Source of the DNA: Alopecurus myosuroides
Taxonomy: Eukaryota; Streptophyta; Magnoliopsida; Poales; Poaceae
NCBI GenBank assembly: GCA_028641055.1
Contig: CM054059.1
Location: 437,009,785 to 437,073,784, forward strand
Reading direction: 5' to 3'
Length of the DNA stretch: 64,000 nucleotides
Shown piece by piece: positions 35,128 to 45,288 of the stretch. The position numbers and the translations under genes are program-made. The notes under the pieces are model-generated. The model ran no database searches and was not told the origin of the DNA. It saw only the letters and a list, made by a program, of their open reading frames with translations. The stretch's first letter is position 1. Every line of letters begins with the position of its first letter.

Positions 35128-35402
35128 TGAGACTTAGGGAGATGTAACGTTCAGGGGGAGAATCTTCACAAACTCATCACTAAAACCTCGGTCCCGATGA
35201 TTGAGTACTTGACTTAATAGTTAAGTGAGTTGTACTCCTTTTTTCTTTTAGTGAGTTTTTATGAAGTTTCTCACGTAAGGTTTTCAACGAGGCAATTCGT
35301 GCAACATAGTAAAAGTATACCACGTGTTTTTTCTCCATATTTTTCCCACTGGGTTTTTCGGAGTTTTGAGACATGGCTATACGGATAAAATCCAAGGGGG
35401 AG
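35128..35402 (+). other. 3' untranslated part and polypurine tract of the second Copia
   Basis: A non-coding tail with a purine-rich GGGGGAG at about 35154 and the functional tract CCAAGGGGGAG at 35392-35402, directly before the LTR. Confidence 0.7.
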
Positions 35403-35693
35403 TGTTACGGAACCGAACTAGCGTGACGGGTAGCCCACGCGGTGGGTCTACCCAGCCCACGTTTTACCTGGTCCCTCTCCATGATAAGTGGGTACTTATC
35501 CATCTAGTCCATCCCCCTTATATAACGAGGCAAAGATTGTACGTAGCTGGTTGCCAGAAACACATCAATAAAGAGATCTTGCATATTCCCCTATGTCATT
35601 TATTTTTCCGTACGTGTGTTGTTATTCGCCTTCGACTATTTCGTCTACGTCGCACACCCTCGGGACCGGCCAGCCGGCAGGGGTTGTGTAACA
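35403..35693 (+). repeat. 3' LTR of the second Copia
   Basis: 291 bases, starts TGTTACGGAACC and ends GTTGTGTAACA; differs from the 5' copy at 18 positions by my count. Confidence 0.93.
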
Positions 35694-35698
35694 CTGAG
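35694..35698. repeat. Target-site duplication CTGAG, right copy
   Basis: Matches 20296-20300 exactly and closes the second Copia insertion. Confidence 0.92.
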
Positions 35699-35792
35699 TA
35701 CGTGGACTCGTGAACACACCAACTTACGCGGCAAGGCCGGTCCGGCCAGGTAGTCAAAGAAACGGCTGAATGAAAACCCAACCTCTCATGTA

Positions 35793-36028
35793 CTACCTCC
35801 GTTCCGATGAATAAGGCGCACACGCATTTCAAGACAAACTTTGACCGAAAGATTTGAGTAACAATATCTTGACTATATAGTGCAATTTTGACATTGTTAG
35901 ATTCGTAGTGAAAAACACTTTCTAATGATATTGATTTTATACCAAATATTGTTATATATATGGATAAATTCTTGGTCAAAGACAAATCTCAAAATGCGTG
36001 AGCGACTTATTCATTGGAACGGAGGGAG
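35793..36028. mobile_element. Stowaway MITE
   Basis: A 236-base element with inverted ends CTACCTCCGTTCCGATGAAT and CTCCCTCCGTTCCAATGAAT (read inward), flanked by TA at 35791-35792 and 36029-36030. Tc1/mariner-derived, no coding capacity. Confidence 0.85.
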
Positions 36029-36030
36029 TA

Positions 36031-36715
36031 CACTGTACTAGTTCCCCAACGATGGATCACACTTTTTCAATTTAGCAGGCCCCGCACCGGCACTGCTCGT
36101 TGTCCGCGTCAAACAATTAATCAGAGTGTACTTTGCTACTGTACTCCGGCCGTAATAACGACGAACGTGTATAGGTCAGGGTACCCGTTATTCGTGCACG
36201 TCAAGTGCAATGCAATCGACCGAAGTTCGACGCCGGCCGATCGAGCCCCTTGCTGGGTGCATGTGTAAAAGGCTGTTAGTTTCGTTGTAGTGACATATAC
36301 ACTGAAGATATTGTAAATGGCAAACCAGAGGTGATTAGCTTCGTGATCGTTTCGCTTTTGTGCAGGTTCCAGGTGATTGTCGAAAGAACAGTGATCGGCG
36401 TCTTTCTGGAAACCCCACATACTCTGCCTACAGACCGTCTTATCATCCTAAAACGAGAAATCTCTCTTTTAACAAAAAAATCTTTGCGACATACCCCCAC
36501 TCATGTAGCTAACTTTTATACTATTGCATCATCGTTGCAGCATTTCTTTCCACGATAGGTTAAAATTTTACAAAAAAACATTGAAACATTTCAAAAACAT
36601 CAATCTAGCAAAAAAAAAAAAAAAGAGTATGCAACAAATCCACACTAGTTGCGGTAAATCACATCCGTTGCAGCAAATTCTCGAGAAAAAAAATTCAAGA
36701 CAAGTATGCACCATA
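36031..36715. other. Intergenic DNA, nothing recognised
   Basis: Mixed composition with an A16 run near 36608. Several short frames are open, but none shows a known motif or a plausible start. Confidence 0.4.
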
Positions 36716-36723
36716 GGAGACAA

Positions 36724-36924
36724 CAGGGGCGGAGCCGGAAACAGCTAATTACCTATGATTTTCAGTGCAATCTAGCAAAAAGTCCGGTGCTATTACTAGT
36801 GTAGCAATGCTAATTACCTATGATTTTCAGTTTTCTAGCCTTGAAATTTAACAAGCACACGTTCTATTGCCGCTGCTGGGCCGGTGCTACAGCACCGTTA
36901 GCACCACCCCCAGCTCCGCCCCTG
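36724..36924. mobile_element. hAT-type MITE
   Basis: A 201-base element with inverted ends CAGGGGCGGAGCC at the left and GCTCCGCCCCTG at the right, the form seen in plant hAT elements. The 8-bp flanks are GGAGACAA (36716-36723) and TTAGACAA (36925-36932), six of eight identical. An internal segment around CTAATTACCTATGATTTTCAG is present twice (about 36747 and 36810). Confidence 0.75.
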
Positions 36925-36932
36925 TTAGACAA

Positions 36933-37406
36933 TTTGCAGTTGTTCTCAAAAAAGCATTTGAAGCGTCGAGGCATAATCGTTATAGCATCTCGCTTGTGTG
37001 TTCACGGCAAAACGCGTACAAGTTTGAAGCATTTGAAAACGCTCATATAGTATCGAAAAATCCATGAAAATTAACCTTGTGCCAAATCACCGACTTCGTT
37101 AGCACAAATCTAGCTCGTTGGAGCCCGCCGGCGCCAGATCCGACCTGCCTAGATCCATCCCAATAGTTCTCCTTCACGGAGCTCGATAACACAGAGGGAA
37201 TTGTATAGAGCTACATCCATAGCAGGGGTCTTCCTCTTCCATGATATAGATTTGGACGATGAGCAAAGAAGGTTACGAGAGGGATAGCACCGGACGAGAG
37301 GAGGAGAAGTTGGCTAGCTCCATGTGTGCAGGCACCCGAGCACTAGCATGGAGCAGCAGCGACCAGGCTCGTGTGGGCGTGCCTGAAAAAAATACAACCG
37401 CGCATA
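36933..37406. other. Intergenic DNA, nothing recognised
   Basis: No convincing gene or element boundary is visible. Confidence 0.35.
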
Positions 37407-38905
37407 TATATACTAGATGACATCCCGCGCGTTGCAGCGGAAAACTTTGGTAACTATAGAATATTAAATGAGAAATGCATGAACTAAAATTTTACCGCAA
37501 CTTAACGAATGTCAGTGTCATTATATACATTGATAAAAAAATCAATATGTTTCCATGTTACCATAGTGTTGTAGGCAATGCATTATATGTAATATAAGGA
37601 AAAAACCCCAATGAATATATGTGAACTATTTGCAGCATAGTCGGTGTTTAACATGGTCGGCAAACTACGACTATTGATATCTAATAACCGTACACAACAA
37701 AGACTGTCTTCCTCCTTCCAAAAGAGAGCACAGTTCTTCCCGATAAAAAATAAATATACTCCATCTAGACGATTACGAAAATTAATAAATGCCGCCACCC
37801 ACTAAAAGCATATTGAACAACCATAGTTCATTCCGGTGAGTTGAACTCAACATACCATCGAAAGTTGACCGAGATGCTCCTTGTAATCAAAACATAAAAA
37901 AGTACTCAGTCTTAAGCATAATCTATTCAACCAATCCTTTATACCTGCAAGCCTATTCATAAATTGTTGCATATTGCAAATCATTTACTGTGATCCTCAA
38001 AATTCCATGGAGCTCGCCATCTGAAGGTAAAAATAAGCTCGTACCACTGCCTGATAAAGAACAAATAAGCAGTTTTTGTCTTGATCCATATACATGTAGT
38101 CGGTAGGTACTCAGGGAGTTCCTTGGCATTTCATCAAGAAACTCTGATGCATGCAGTAGATAACTACATGCATCTCGGCACGAGATAGCCAAAAAGAATG
38201 TACATGCGAGACAACGTGGAAACTCAAATGCATGAGATGGAACATGGCTACATCGAAGAAGAAAATGTTGGTATCGAAGAGGTTGATCATTGAATTCGCA
38301 AAAAAAAAAGGTGTTGATCATTGCCTATGCGACCACAACCGCACAGCATAAGCGACCAGCGCAAAGGATAGCACAGACAACCGAAGCAAAGGATGCCAGC
38401 AGAAATCATGAGAGCAAGTTGCAGGAGAAATCCAATTCGCATGGTGGGAAAGATTTAGAGGAGCGGGGAGAAGAATAAAAGGCACGGATGAATAATGGAT
38501 GTCCACAAAAGCGATTTCCAATTTTCATCTACCGCTGATGTTTTTAGACCGTGGTGTTGCACAAATATATAACGGGAGTGTGGGGGAAGAAGAAAAGTCC
38601 GAGGAAGTGGATTGATCGGGAGAGTGCCCAAATTAAAGATGGCTGCTCGACTGCCAGGGAAGAAACTGACCGAATAATAATCTACGTGCATGTGAATACC
38701 AATGTGGTGACATGGCTCGGTGAGGAATAAACGCAACACCATAACAGAAATTCTTCTGAAAAGGAAATGAACGGGGAAATAAGAACTGAAACTCAAAATG
38801 CTGAGGTGGCATGAGTGAGGTAGGAGTGGACCTGCTGAGGTGGATAGGCTGCATGTTTAGAGAAATAGGTTAGTGGGGCTGATCTACTTAGTTATATAGG
38901 ATATG
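37407..38905. repeat. Unclassified repeat starting with a CCGCGCGTTGCAGCGG motif
   Basis: The left end (TATATATACTAGATGACATC, then CCGCGCGTTGCAGCGG) is a sequence type common in Pooideae intergenic repeats. The right end near 38890-38905 (ACTTAGTTATATAGGAT) is roughly its inverted counterpart. The interior is AT-rich with no lasting open frame. Boundaries and class are uncertain. Confidence 0.3.
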
Positions 38906-39307
38906 TCCTGGTTGGTTTTTTTTTTCTAGCCAACCTGAAGGACCCTCCAGGAGAACATAAAGATTTTCTTTGTCGAAAAGGGATTTTGAGAATTCATGAA
39001 TTCCGGCTGTTTACGGTACCAGATATATTTTTATTTAGGGGATTTTAGGGTACCAGATGGACTGGGACCGATGGAATTTTGTGCTTACCACGAATTTCGG
39101 ATTTTTGTTTTTTTTTTAGGAGAACGAATTTCGGATACAGGAAGGAAGGAGGTTCAGTGAAGAGAGCAGTCCACCAGCTCTATCTTTCTTCAGCCCAAGT
39201 TCTCGGGCTAACCACAGCCCAAATCTATTTCAGAAAACAAAGAATTAATCCGGTTTTCGGCTGAAAGAAATGGCCCAAATCTAGCACTTTGAGCTTCACC
39301 CAAATTT

Positions 39308-39690
39308 GCGGCAACATTTTCTTTTCTTTTTTAGATCTGTAATCAATGGCCGGAGAAGGTACACTCAGTCGTCACATCTTCCTTTATAAGACTCCAGTGA
39401 CGCTGATAGAAGCCGGCATTAAAGCCGTACCTGCAGTGTACCTTCATAATGGCTAGATTGGGGTACCTTCATAATGGCTAGATTGGGGTACACTAAATTT
39501 GCGGCAACATTTTCTTTTCTTTTTTACATCTGTAATCAATGGCCGGAGAAGGTACACTGAAGGTACACTGCAGGTACAGCGTGACTAGATTGGGGTAACA
39601 GCAGTCACATCTTCCTTTATAAGACTCCAGTGACGCTGATAGAAGCCGGCATTAAAGCCGTCACAAATCTAAAAAAGAAAAGAAAATGTT
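39308..39690. repeat. Local direct and inverted repeat cluster
   Basis: A segment starting GCGGCAACATTTTC occurs at 39308 and again at 39492, each followed about 60-110 bases later by CACATCTTCCTTTATAAGAC and AGAAGCCGGCATTAAAGCCG. At 39664 AATCTAAAAAAGAAAAGAAA is the reverse complement of the start of the first copy, so the cluster can fold back. Inside, GTACCTTCATAATGGCTAG plus six bases is tandemly doubled (39438-39462, 39463-39487, exact). No coding sequence. Confidence 0.8.
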
Positions 39691-39985
39691 GAAAATCAAC
39701 AGCCTAGTTGCTTAAGGATTAGAGGGCAGATCAAATACACAGGCTCAGGCAGCCCAGATGTTGGATGTTGAACCGCTCGAGTGGCCTTTCAGAGCAGACG
39801 GTGTCAGTCTCCGATCACCCGGCCGGTTAGCCATACACAGGAAGATAACGTAGAGGACATGGACATATACTGTACAACAGCTAATCGAACCAGCACAAGA
39901 CAGTTACAGAGACAGAAAACTAGCTGCTACCCCTACCGCTGGAGCAGACCAGCGTATGCAGCATGCGGTCGACTCGATGATCTCT

Positions 39986-40252
39986 CTACAGGTCGTGTGC
40001 AGCGAAGAAGGCCTCCAAGTCGGCCCCGGCGTAGAACGTCCCCCTCCGCCGCTGGAGGACCGCGGACACTGACAGCACGGGCCTCCGCTTCCTCGGCGCG
40101 GGCGGGCACTCCCCGATCATCCCGGCGCCGGTCGCCCGTGCGGCGCGCCTCGGGGTGTGGCAGCCTCCGCTTGCAGCGGCTTGCTCCTTGTCGCCGCCGT
40201 CCCGTTGCGCTTGCGCGTCGTCACCGCGGTATTCCTCGACTTGGAGCCCCAT
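39986..40252 (-). CDS. SMR: SIAMESE-related (SMR) cyclin-dependent kinase inhibitor
   Basis: SMR proteins bind plant CDK-cyclin complexes in the nucleus, block mitosis and favour endoreduplication, often under stress or in differentiating cells. The single-exon frame gives 88 residues from the ATG at 40252, within the usual 80-130. It contains C31-H-T-P and then C49-P-P-A-P-R-K-R-R-P, the hallmark SMR motif, and ends in a hydrophobic/acidic D-L-E-A-F-F-A-A-H segment also usual in grass members. I chose this ATG because it has good context (ATCGCCATGGGG) and no ATG lies upstream in frame. A minus-strand TATA box (CTATATAA, 40356-40349) lies about 97 bases before it. The gene is GC-rich, unlike the flanking repeats, and looks intact. 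Which SMR it is cannot be told by eye. Confidence 0.78.
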   Translation of the reverse strand: MGLQVEEYRGDDAQAQRDGGDKEQAAASGGCHTPRRAARATGAGMIGECPPAPRKRRPVLSVSAVLQRRRGTFYAGADLEAFFAAHDL

Positions 40253-40348
40253 GGCGATGACACTCTCTCTCGTACGTAGAATCAAGGCAGAGACGGGCCG
40301 GGTGGCTGGCTGCGTGAGACTTGCGTACGGGAGAGGCAGTGTGCGCGG

Positions 40349-40356
40349 TTATATAG
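40349..40356 (-). promoter_or_regulatory. TATA box of the SMR gene
   Basis: CTATATAA on the minus strand, 97 bases before the ATG, implying a 5' untranslated region of about 65 bases. Confidence 0.6.
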
Positions 40357-40873
40357 GCGAAGTGCCGGGGCGTCAGGTGCGGGGTGGTAGTGGGAGTAGT
40401 GGGAAGGGAGAACGTGGGAGAGCAGCGCGGTCGCCGAGGTTGACCGGGCGGCGCGCCTTGGAAGTTGGCAGAAGATCGATGCCGGAAGCGGGCGGCAAGT
40501 TGCGACGAATTTATGCTAAGATTGATGAGTCCCAGTAACGCACACGCCTTTTACACCACACAATTAAGCTCATCGTTGATTCATTTCCCGGCCGGTGTGG
40601 TTGCTTTGGTAACGTCAAGTCGTCTTTCGAACTTTAAGCGAGTACTACTATTATTGCTCAACGTTGGTTGCATTATCTCATTTCTCTCGGTGACTGATTG
40701 TAACGTTTAGTTTCGTTGATAGACCATTAAGTTGATAGGATCCCCTAGAGTGAAATGACACGACTCACGAAATATTTCCTAGAGTGAAATGGGCTGCATC
40801 TTGCATGTCCGGTACTACGGTATTAGCGTGGCTAAACGGGCCTTAAATATGAGGTCTGCTGAGGTTTCAATTA
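40357..40873. other. SMR upstream region
   Basis: GC-rich promoter-proximal DNA to about 40500, then AT-rich intergenic DNA. No further gene is seen. Confidence 0.4.
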
Positions 40874-40875
40874 TA

Positions 40876-41993
40876 CTTCCTCCTTTCCATAAAACTAAGC
40901 CGTATATATATTTAGTCAAAAGTTAAACGTAGTGTAGCTTGTCGCCGCCAGGAGCTTGGCGACTAGGGAGAGGACCTTCTACCCCCGATCTCCACCAGCC
41001 ACGGCGTTGGTCCCCTCTCCTTCCGACTGCTGCTCCGGCGGCAGGAGGGAGAGGAGACCTCGTTCCCCCGTTCTGTAGTTAGGGTTTGGTTTTGTAGGTT
41101 GTGGCGCGTCGTTAGGGTGGTGCGACCAGCGCTTTGACAAATAAATCTGTCTCAACTCCACTCTCACACCGGCGGCGTCCTTCATGGCGGCGGCTCGGAG
41201 TTGATGGCATCGTGTATTCGCCGATCTTTCATATCGGTGGCGTTAGGGTTCATGGATGGTATCGGCGAGACGGTGGCGGCGATCCCATCAGGTGTGTTTC
41301 TCCTTCTGTTCTTTCCCCGTTGTTGCGGCGTTGTCTCCGACGTCATGGTGGAGCAGAGAGGATTTATCATCCGGGAGTACGCGCAGATTGTTGCCTGCGC
41401 AGTTAATAGCTGGAAGATGGTGCATCTTGTGTTGGGTTTGTGGATGGAGGCTGGCAGTTCTGGTTTCTTCCTTCGACATTGTAGTCGTGCGGGGATGTCA
41501 GTTCTGGAGTTCGATGGCATGTCCGGGGACACGTTGCCCCGGTCTGATTCGTTCAACGACAATGGTTTTGCTTCTGGCAAACTAATTTTTAGCTCCGTAA
41601 AGCTGCAGATCAGCGATGGAGCCGCATCGAGCTCGGGTGAAGAGGTGATTTGTATTCTCTCTCATGGTGGTCGCTTCGGTGGTGCCGAAGGAGATAGACA
41701 GGCGCTGGCTTTTTGCATAGAATTATATTATCCTTTCAGTAATGTAATATCGGTGTTTACGTGTCTTGTAACCGGATATTTATCTTATAAATGAGAACGT
41801 ATTACCTTGCAAAAAAATAGATAAAATATAAATATTTATAAAATTTATTAAACATACTATGTAAATATATTATATGGTGAATATTTTGATATTCTAAATG
41901 TTCATATTTATTTCTATATGATTGATTAAACTTATTATACGTTAACTTTTGACTAAATTAATATGGCTTCTTTTGAGAAACAAATGAGGCAGC
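40876..41993. mobile_element. Stowaway-like MITE interrupted by a retroposon
   Basis: The outer halves (40876-40933 and 41818-41993) form long inverted repeats. Both ends contain TTTAGTCAAAAGTTAA when read inward, and TA dinucleotides flank the whole at 40874-40875 and 41994-41995. About 880 bases of unrelated GC-rich DNA separate the halves. Confidence 0.6.
40935..41817 (+). mobile_element. A-tailed retroposon insert (LINE-derived candidate)
   Basis: The insert starts GC-rich (GTCGCCGCCAGGAGC), has a composition like the 5' ends of Triticeae LINEs or a processed transcript, and ends TTGTAACCGG...CTTGCAAAAAAA on the plus strand. A frame of 197 codons is open at 41201-41794 but shows no family motif and its last codons run through the 3' end, so I do not call it a gene. 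No clear target duplication was found. A retrogene or non-autonomous LINE are the alternatives. Confidence 0.4.
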
Positions 41994-41995
41994 TA

Positions 41996-42317
41996 CAACG
42001 AAACTCAAATTGCTACAAACGGTGGGCCTCCTTTTTCTACCTTTCCATAAGAATAAGCCATCCAAACAAAACGGTTTCGATATAGGCTTTTCCAAAGCCA
42101 CCCGACGAAATACATGGCAAGGACAAGCTCCTAAAGAGGTGCTTCCCATGGCTATTTACTTAACCGCCGAACTGGTACATATGTTTGCCCATTTAGTTTG
42201 AGAATGCCACCACGGGCTGAATCGGTCAATGTTCCATCCCGAGCCTATCTCCTCCGTCCTAAACAATTTTCTCTCGTATCCCCCACCCCACCCACCCATC
42301 GAGCGATAGAGCTAGCG
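41996..42317. other. Short intergenic segment
   Basis: No feature is recognised before the Gypsy fragment begins. Confidence 0.35.
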
Positions 42318-43503
42318 CTACACGCCCCATCGTGTGCACTGTCTTTCCCTTCCGTGGGCCAACACTGCAAGTTCTCGGGTTGGTGCGGTTGAAGGCGATG
42401 CTAGAAATTTGTCAATACGTCTTGGAGGGCTCATGTCGACGCATGTCACCAACGATGTTGGTTGGCCACTCCAATGCACCAGGATCTGCGTCCGCGTATC
42501 GCCCCCTTTGCGGTACATGCGGGTCTCCAGAACTTTAGCAGGTTCAGGGTGTGCCGTGGTAGGCGCCGACAACTCGGGGAAGATCTTGTTCGCTAGTGGT
42601 ACAACACGACAGAGCTGGGACACGTGGATCACGGGATGAATAAGGCACCTCTCCGGTAGCTGCAGCTTGTACGACACACACACACACACGTTGAAGCACC
42701 TGAAATGGCCCGAAATAGCGAAACGCTAACTTCGGGTTAGATCTGGTAGCTAGGGTAGTCTGAACATAAGGTTGGATATTCAGAAACACCCAATCGCCAC
42801 TGCAAAGACGCGCTCCGTGTGTTGTCTGCAACATGCTTCATATGTTGTTGTGCGTGACGAGGGTGTTGCTGCAGCAGAATCATGGTGTCTTCACGGTCTT
42901 GCAACCACTCGGACAAGTCTGGTGTAGCACAAGACGCGGGGTTGGCGATGCCAAAATGCCATGGAGGATGTTCGTAGAGTACCTCAAACGGGGTCTTCCC
43001 AAGAGTTGCATGAGGAGAAGTATTGTACCAGAACTCCGCTAAATGGAGCCAGGAGAACGACTTGGCCGAGCATGAGTGAGCAAAACAGCAGAGGAACGTT
43101 TCCAAGCATTGATTGACTCGTTCTGTCTGACCATCAGTCTGCGGATGATAGGCTGAACTCATTCGAAGCTTGGTGTGAGACAGTCTAAACAGGTCCCTCC
43201 ACAGATTGCTCAAATATCTTGTCACAGTCCGAAACGATGGCAACTGGGAGGCCATGTAGCTTGTACACATTGGCCATATATGCCACTTGGAACGCCGTAT
43301 ATGGGTGCGCCAGTGGGATGAAATGTTCGTACCGGGATAGTTTGTCCACTACCACCAGAATAGAATTGAAGCCTGAGGAGCAAGGCAGTCCTTCCACGAA
43401 GTCCATCGTCACGGTATGCAAGACATATGGTGGCACTGGTAAAGGTTTCCCGTCTGGTCTTGAGGCTCTATTATGTTCCATTTGAGTAATTGCTTCTAAC
43501 AGA
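42318..43503 (-). pseudogene. Chromovirus-type Gypsy fragment: integrase and chromodomain-like end
   Basis: Read from 43503 to 42318. The first block has the integrase catalytic T-M-D-F-V-E-G-L-P, followed by V-V-D-K-L-S-R. The second has A-Y-H-P-Q-T-D-G-Q-T-E-R-V-N with the catalytic glutamate, then F-W-Y-N-T. The third has D-W-V-F-L and the G-P-F motif (R-Y-F-G-P-F). The last ends with I-L-V-H-W-S-G-Q-P, as in the chromodomain region of Gypsy chromoviruses. Frames change at least three times and no LTR, RT or Gag is present, so it is a broken 3' pol piece. A CA microsatellite near 42676 interrupts it. Confidence 0.82.
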
Positions 43504-44400
43504 TTATTAAAAAGTATTATCGTCCGTAGAAATTTGAGGCATATCACTAGTCATCTCCTCTACTAAAGAAATATTACTAGGAAACGATGCTCCCAATAAT
43601 TTATTATAGTACTCTGAAATAAATACTTTAAGATTAGCCTCTCCCACAATTGTGCCCTCATCCCATTCTAACTGAAAGATCTGTTTTTCCCTATGTTTTC
43701 CATTTTCTATTAAGTGCAAATATTTAGCGTTATTTCCTCCCTCCTGGGTATACTTCACTTTGGCCCTCTGAGAGCCCATTTAGACACTTCATCCCGCCTC
43801 GACTAAGCTTATCTAAACATTCATCCGCCTCCCTCTTAGCAGCCCGTTCGGCGTGAGAAAGAGGAGTTGTTTCGGCTTTGTTATCTAACTAGTCTATATT
43901 AGACCCTCACGTGGCATGTACATGAGGCGGTATGTATACGATTGGTGTACTACACCATATCGTATACAATACCGGTATACAACTCTAATAGTCTATAAGC
44001 AGGGTTAATTTCTCTTTACTTTTTGTACTCGCCACTTAGTTTTTTTTTCCAGCGTTGAAAGAACCGACGCAAATGACAGATTTTATTTTGCTAGCGCTCC
44101 ACAGGCGTTGCACCGATATTAGCAGATATCAACTCTCGGCGAACCATTTCATAAAAATCTTCCCGACGCATCCATAAAAGTTCAAATGAAAAATGAGGCT
44201 TATTTCCAAGATGGGCCTACTCCCCGAATTCGATAATAAGAGATGTATGGTCCGACCCCGTACGAGTCAGAGCATGAACCCTACAAGAGGATACTTCCGT
44301 TCCATTTCCACGCTAGTAAGGAAATGATCCAACTTTTCGTATGTCGGGGTTTCCCGCCTAGCTTCTTGCATATCTTTCGGATTTAGAAAAAAGAACACTC
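43504..44400 (-). pseudogene. LINE (non-LTR retrotransposon) fragment
   Basis: On the minus strand, about 44390-44130 reads like the C-terminal part of an AP-type endonuclease (L-D-H-F-L, and D-H-T-S-L-like residues in a shifted frame). About 43860-43507 matches the linker before reverse transcriptase (F-Q-L-E then E-Y-Y-N-K-L-L-G). Frames are broken, and 43880-44100 is unmatched and contains a small inverted repeat around TATACGATTGG. The fragment meets the Gypsy piece at about 43503 without a visible LTR or tail. Confidence 0.6.
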
Positions 44401-44404
44401 CTCT

Positions 44405-45085
44405 TTTTTGGTGTTGGTATTGGTTTTTTTCTTGAATACCGGATAGAAATGTTCATCGACTAGGCAATGCCCAACTTGGCCTGCGATCGAATACGCGTGC
44501 ACGACAATTATGCACTTTTCTTCTCGACTTTGATCAACTACTCAAATCAGCAAGCTGCGTCGTCTAGAAAGAAAAGGATAAAGGTTCATGAACTTCGGCT
44601 CGCAAAAGTTAGTAAACGTTGGCCGGCGGGGAGTGGACTTACGCAAGTGAATTAAACTGTACTACAATTGCGTTCCAACGCCGTTTGACAAGAACTGGAT
44701 GCTTGACAGGGAAGAGAAGTAGAGAAGTCAAATTGGGATAAAACTAGGCGCTCGACCCTGGAGAGCCGTCCCCACTCGTCAGTCGTTTGTGCTTACAAGG
44801 AGAGGAGGCAGGTTTTGCTTTGCTGCTGCTAGTATCTCTAGAAGCCCTCGTGCTGATAGCCGGTCGATGTCGCCCACGAGGTCCCATGCGTACGTCCGAC
44901 GACTCCGGCGAAACCACACGTTCCCACGAGGCCTCGAGCTGGGGACCAATCTGTCACCAAATCTAGTTGCTGGGCGCAACCTGCATATGCATCACAGCTG
45001 ACGTCGCTCGCGCCGGGAGGAGACGCCGACGTACAGTGTCCCGGGCGCGTGGCCCAACGTAAACGCAGACCGATGGTCAAAGCGT
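44405..45085. other. P450 upstream intergenic region
   Basis: No gene is recognised. The last 300 bases are GC-rich and lead into the P450 promoter. Confidence 0.4.
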
Positions 45086-45098
45086 GGCCACAAACCCG

Positions 45099-45106
45099 TA
45101 TAAAAT
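45099..45106 (+). promoter_or_regulatory. TATA box of the P450 gene
   Basis: TATAAAAT lies 190 bases before the start codon, implying a 5' untranslated region of roughly 155-160 bases. Confidence 0.65.
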
Positions 45107-45288
45107 GCCCCTCTCGTCGACTCGAATCTCACACGCTTCCCAGTCGCGGACTCGCACGCAGCACCGGAACCAGCCAGTCGTTCCAGACCAGAGGCCGAGT
45201 CATACGGACAGGTCGCTGATATTTTCTCCGCCACCGCGCGTGCCGTGCAGACTGCAGAATCCCCGCTCCTGAGCGAACCACCGTGTCC

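Larger units (their letters stand above)
20301..35693 (+). mobile_element. Second Ty1/copia retrotransposon, split by a nested Gypsy element
   Basis: Both LTRs are exactly 291 bases, flanked by a perfect CTGAG duplication. The priming site is unusual (see 20592-20604). Removing the nested Gypsy (22000-30138 plus its 5-bp duplication) leaves an element of about 7.25 kb: a 1.4-kb leader that is strongly GC-rich in its middle, Gag from 30180, Pol to 35127, and a polypurine tract AAGGGGGAG before the 3' LTR. LTRs differ at 18 of 291 positions (6.2%), which is about 2.4 million years at 1.3e-8 per site per year. Gag and Pol carry several stops and frameshifts, so it is inactive. Confidence 0.92.

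Noticed and set aside
41201..41794. 197-codon ORF in the A-tailed insert
   Set aside because: No family pattern, and it runs into the retroposon's 3' end; treated as part of the insert.
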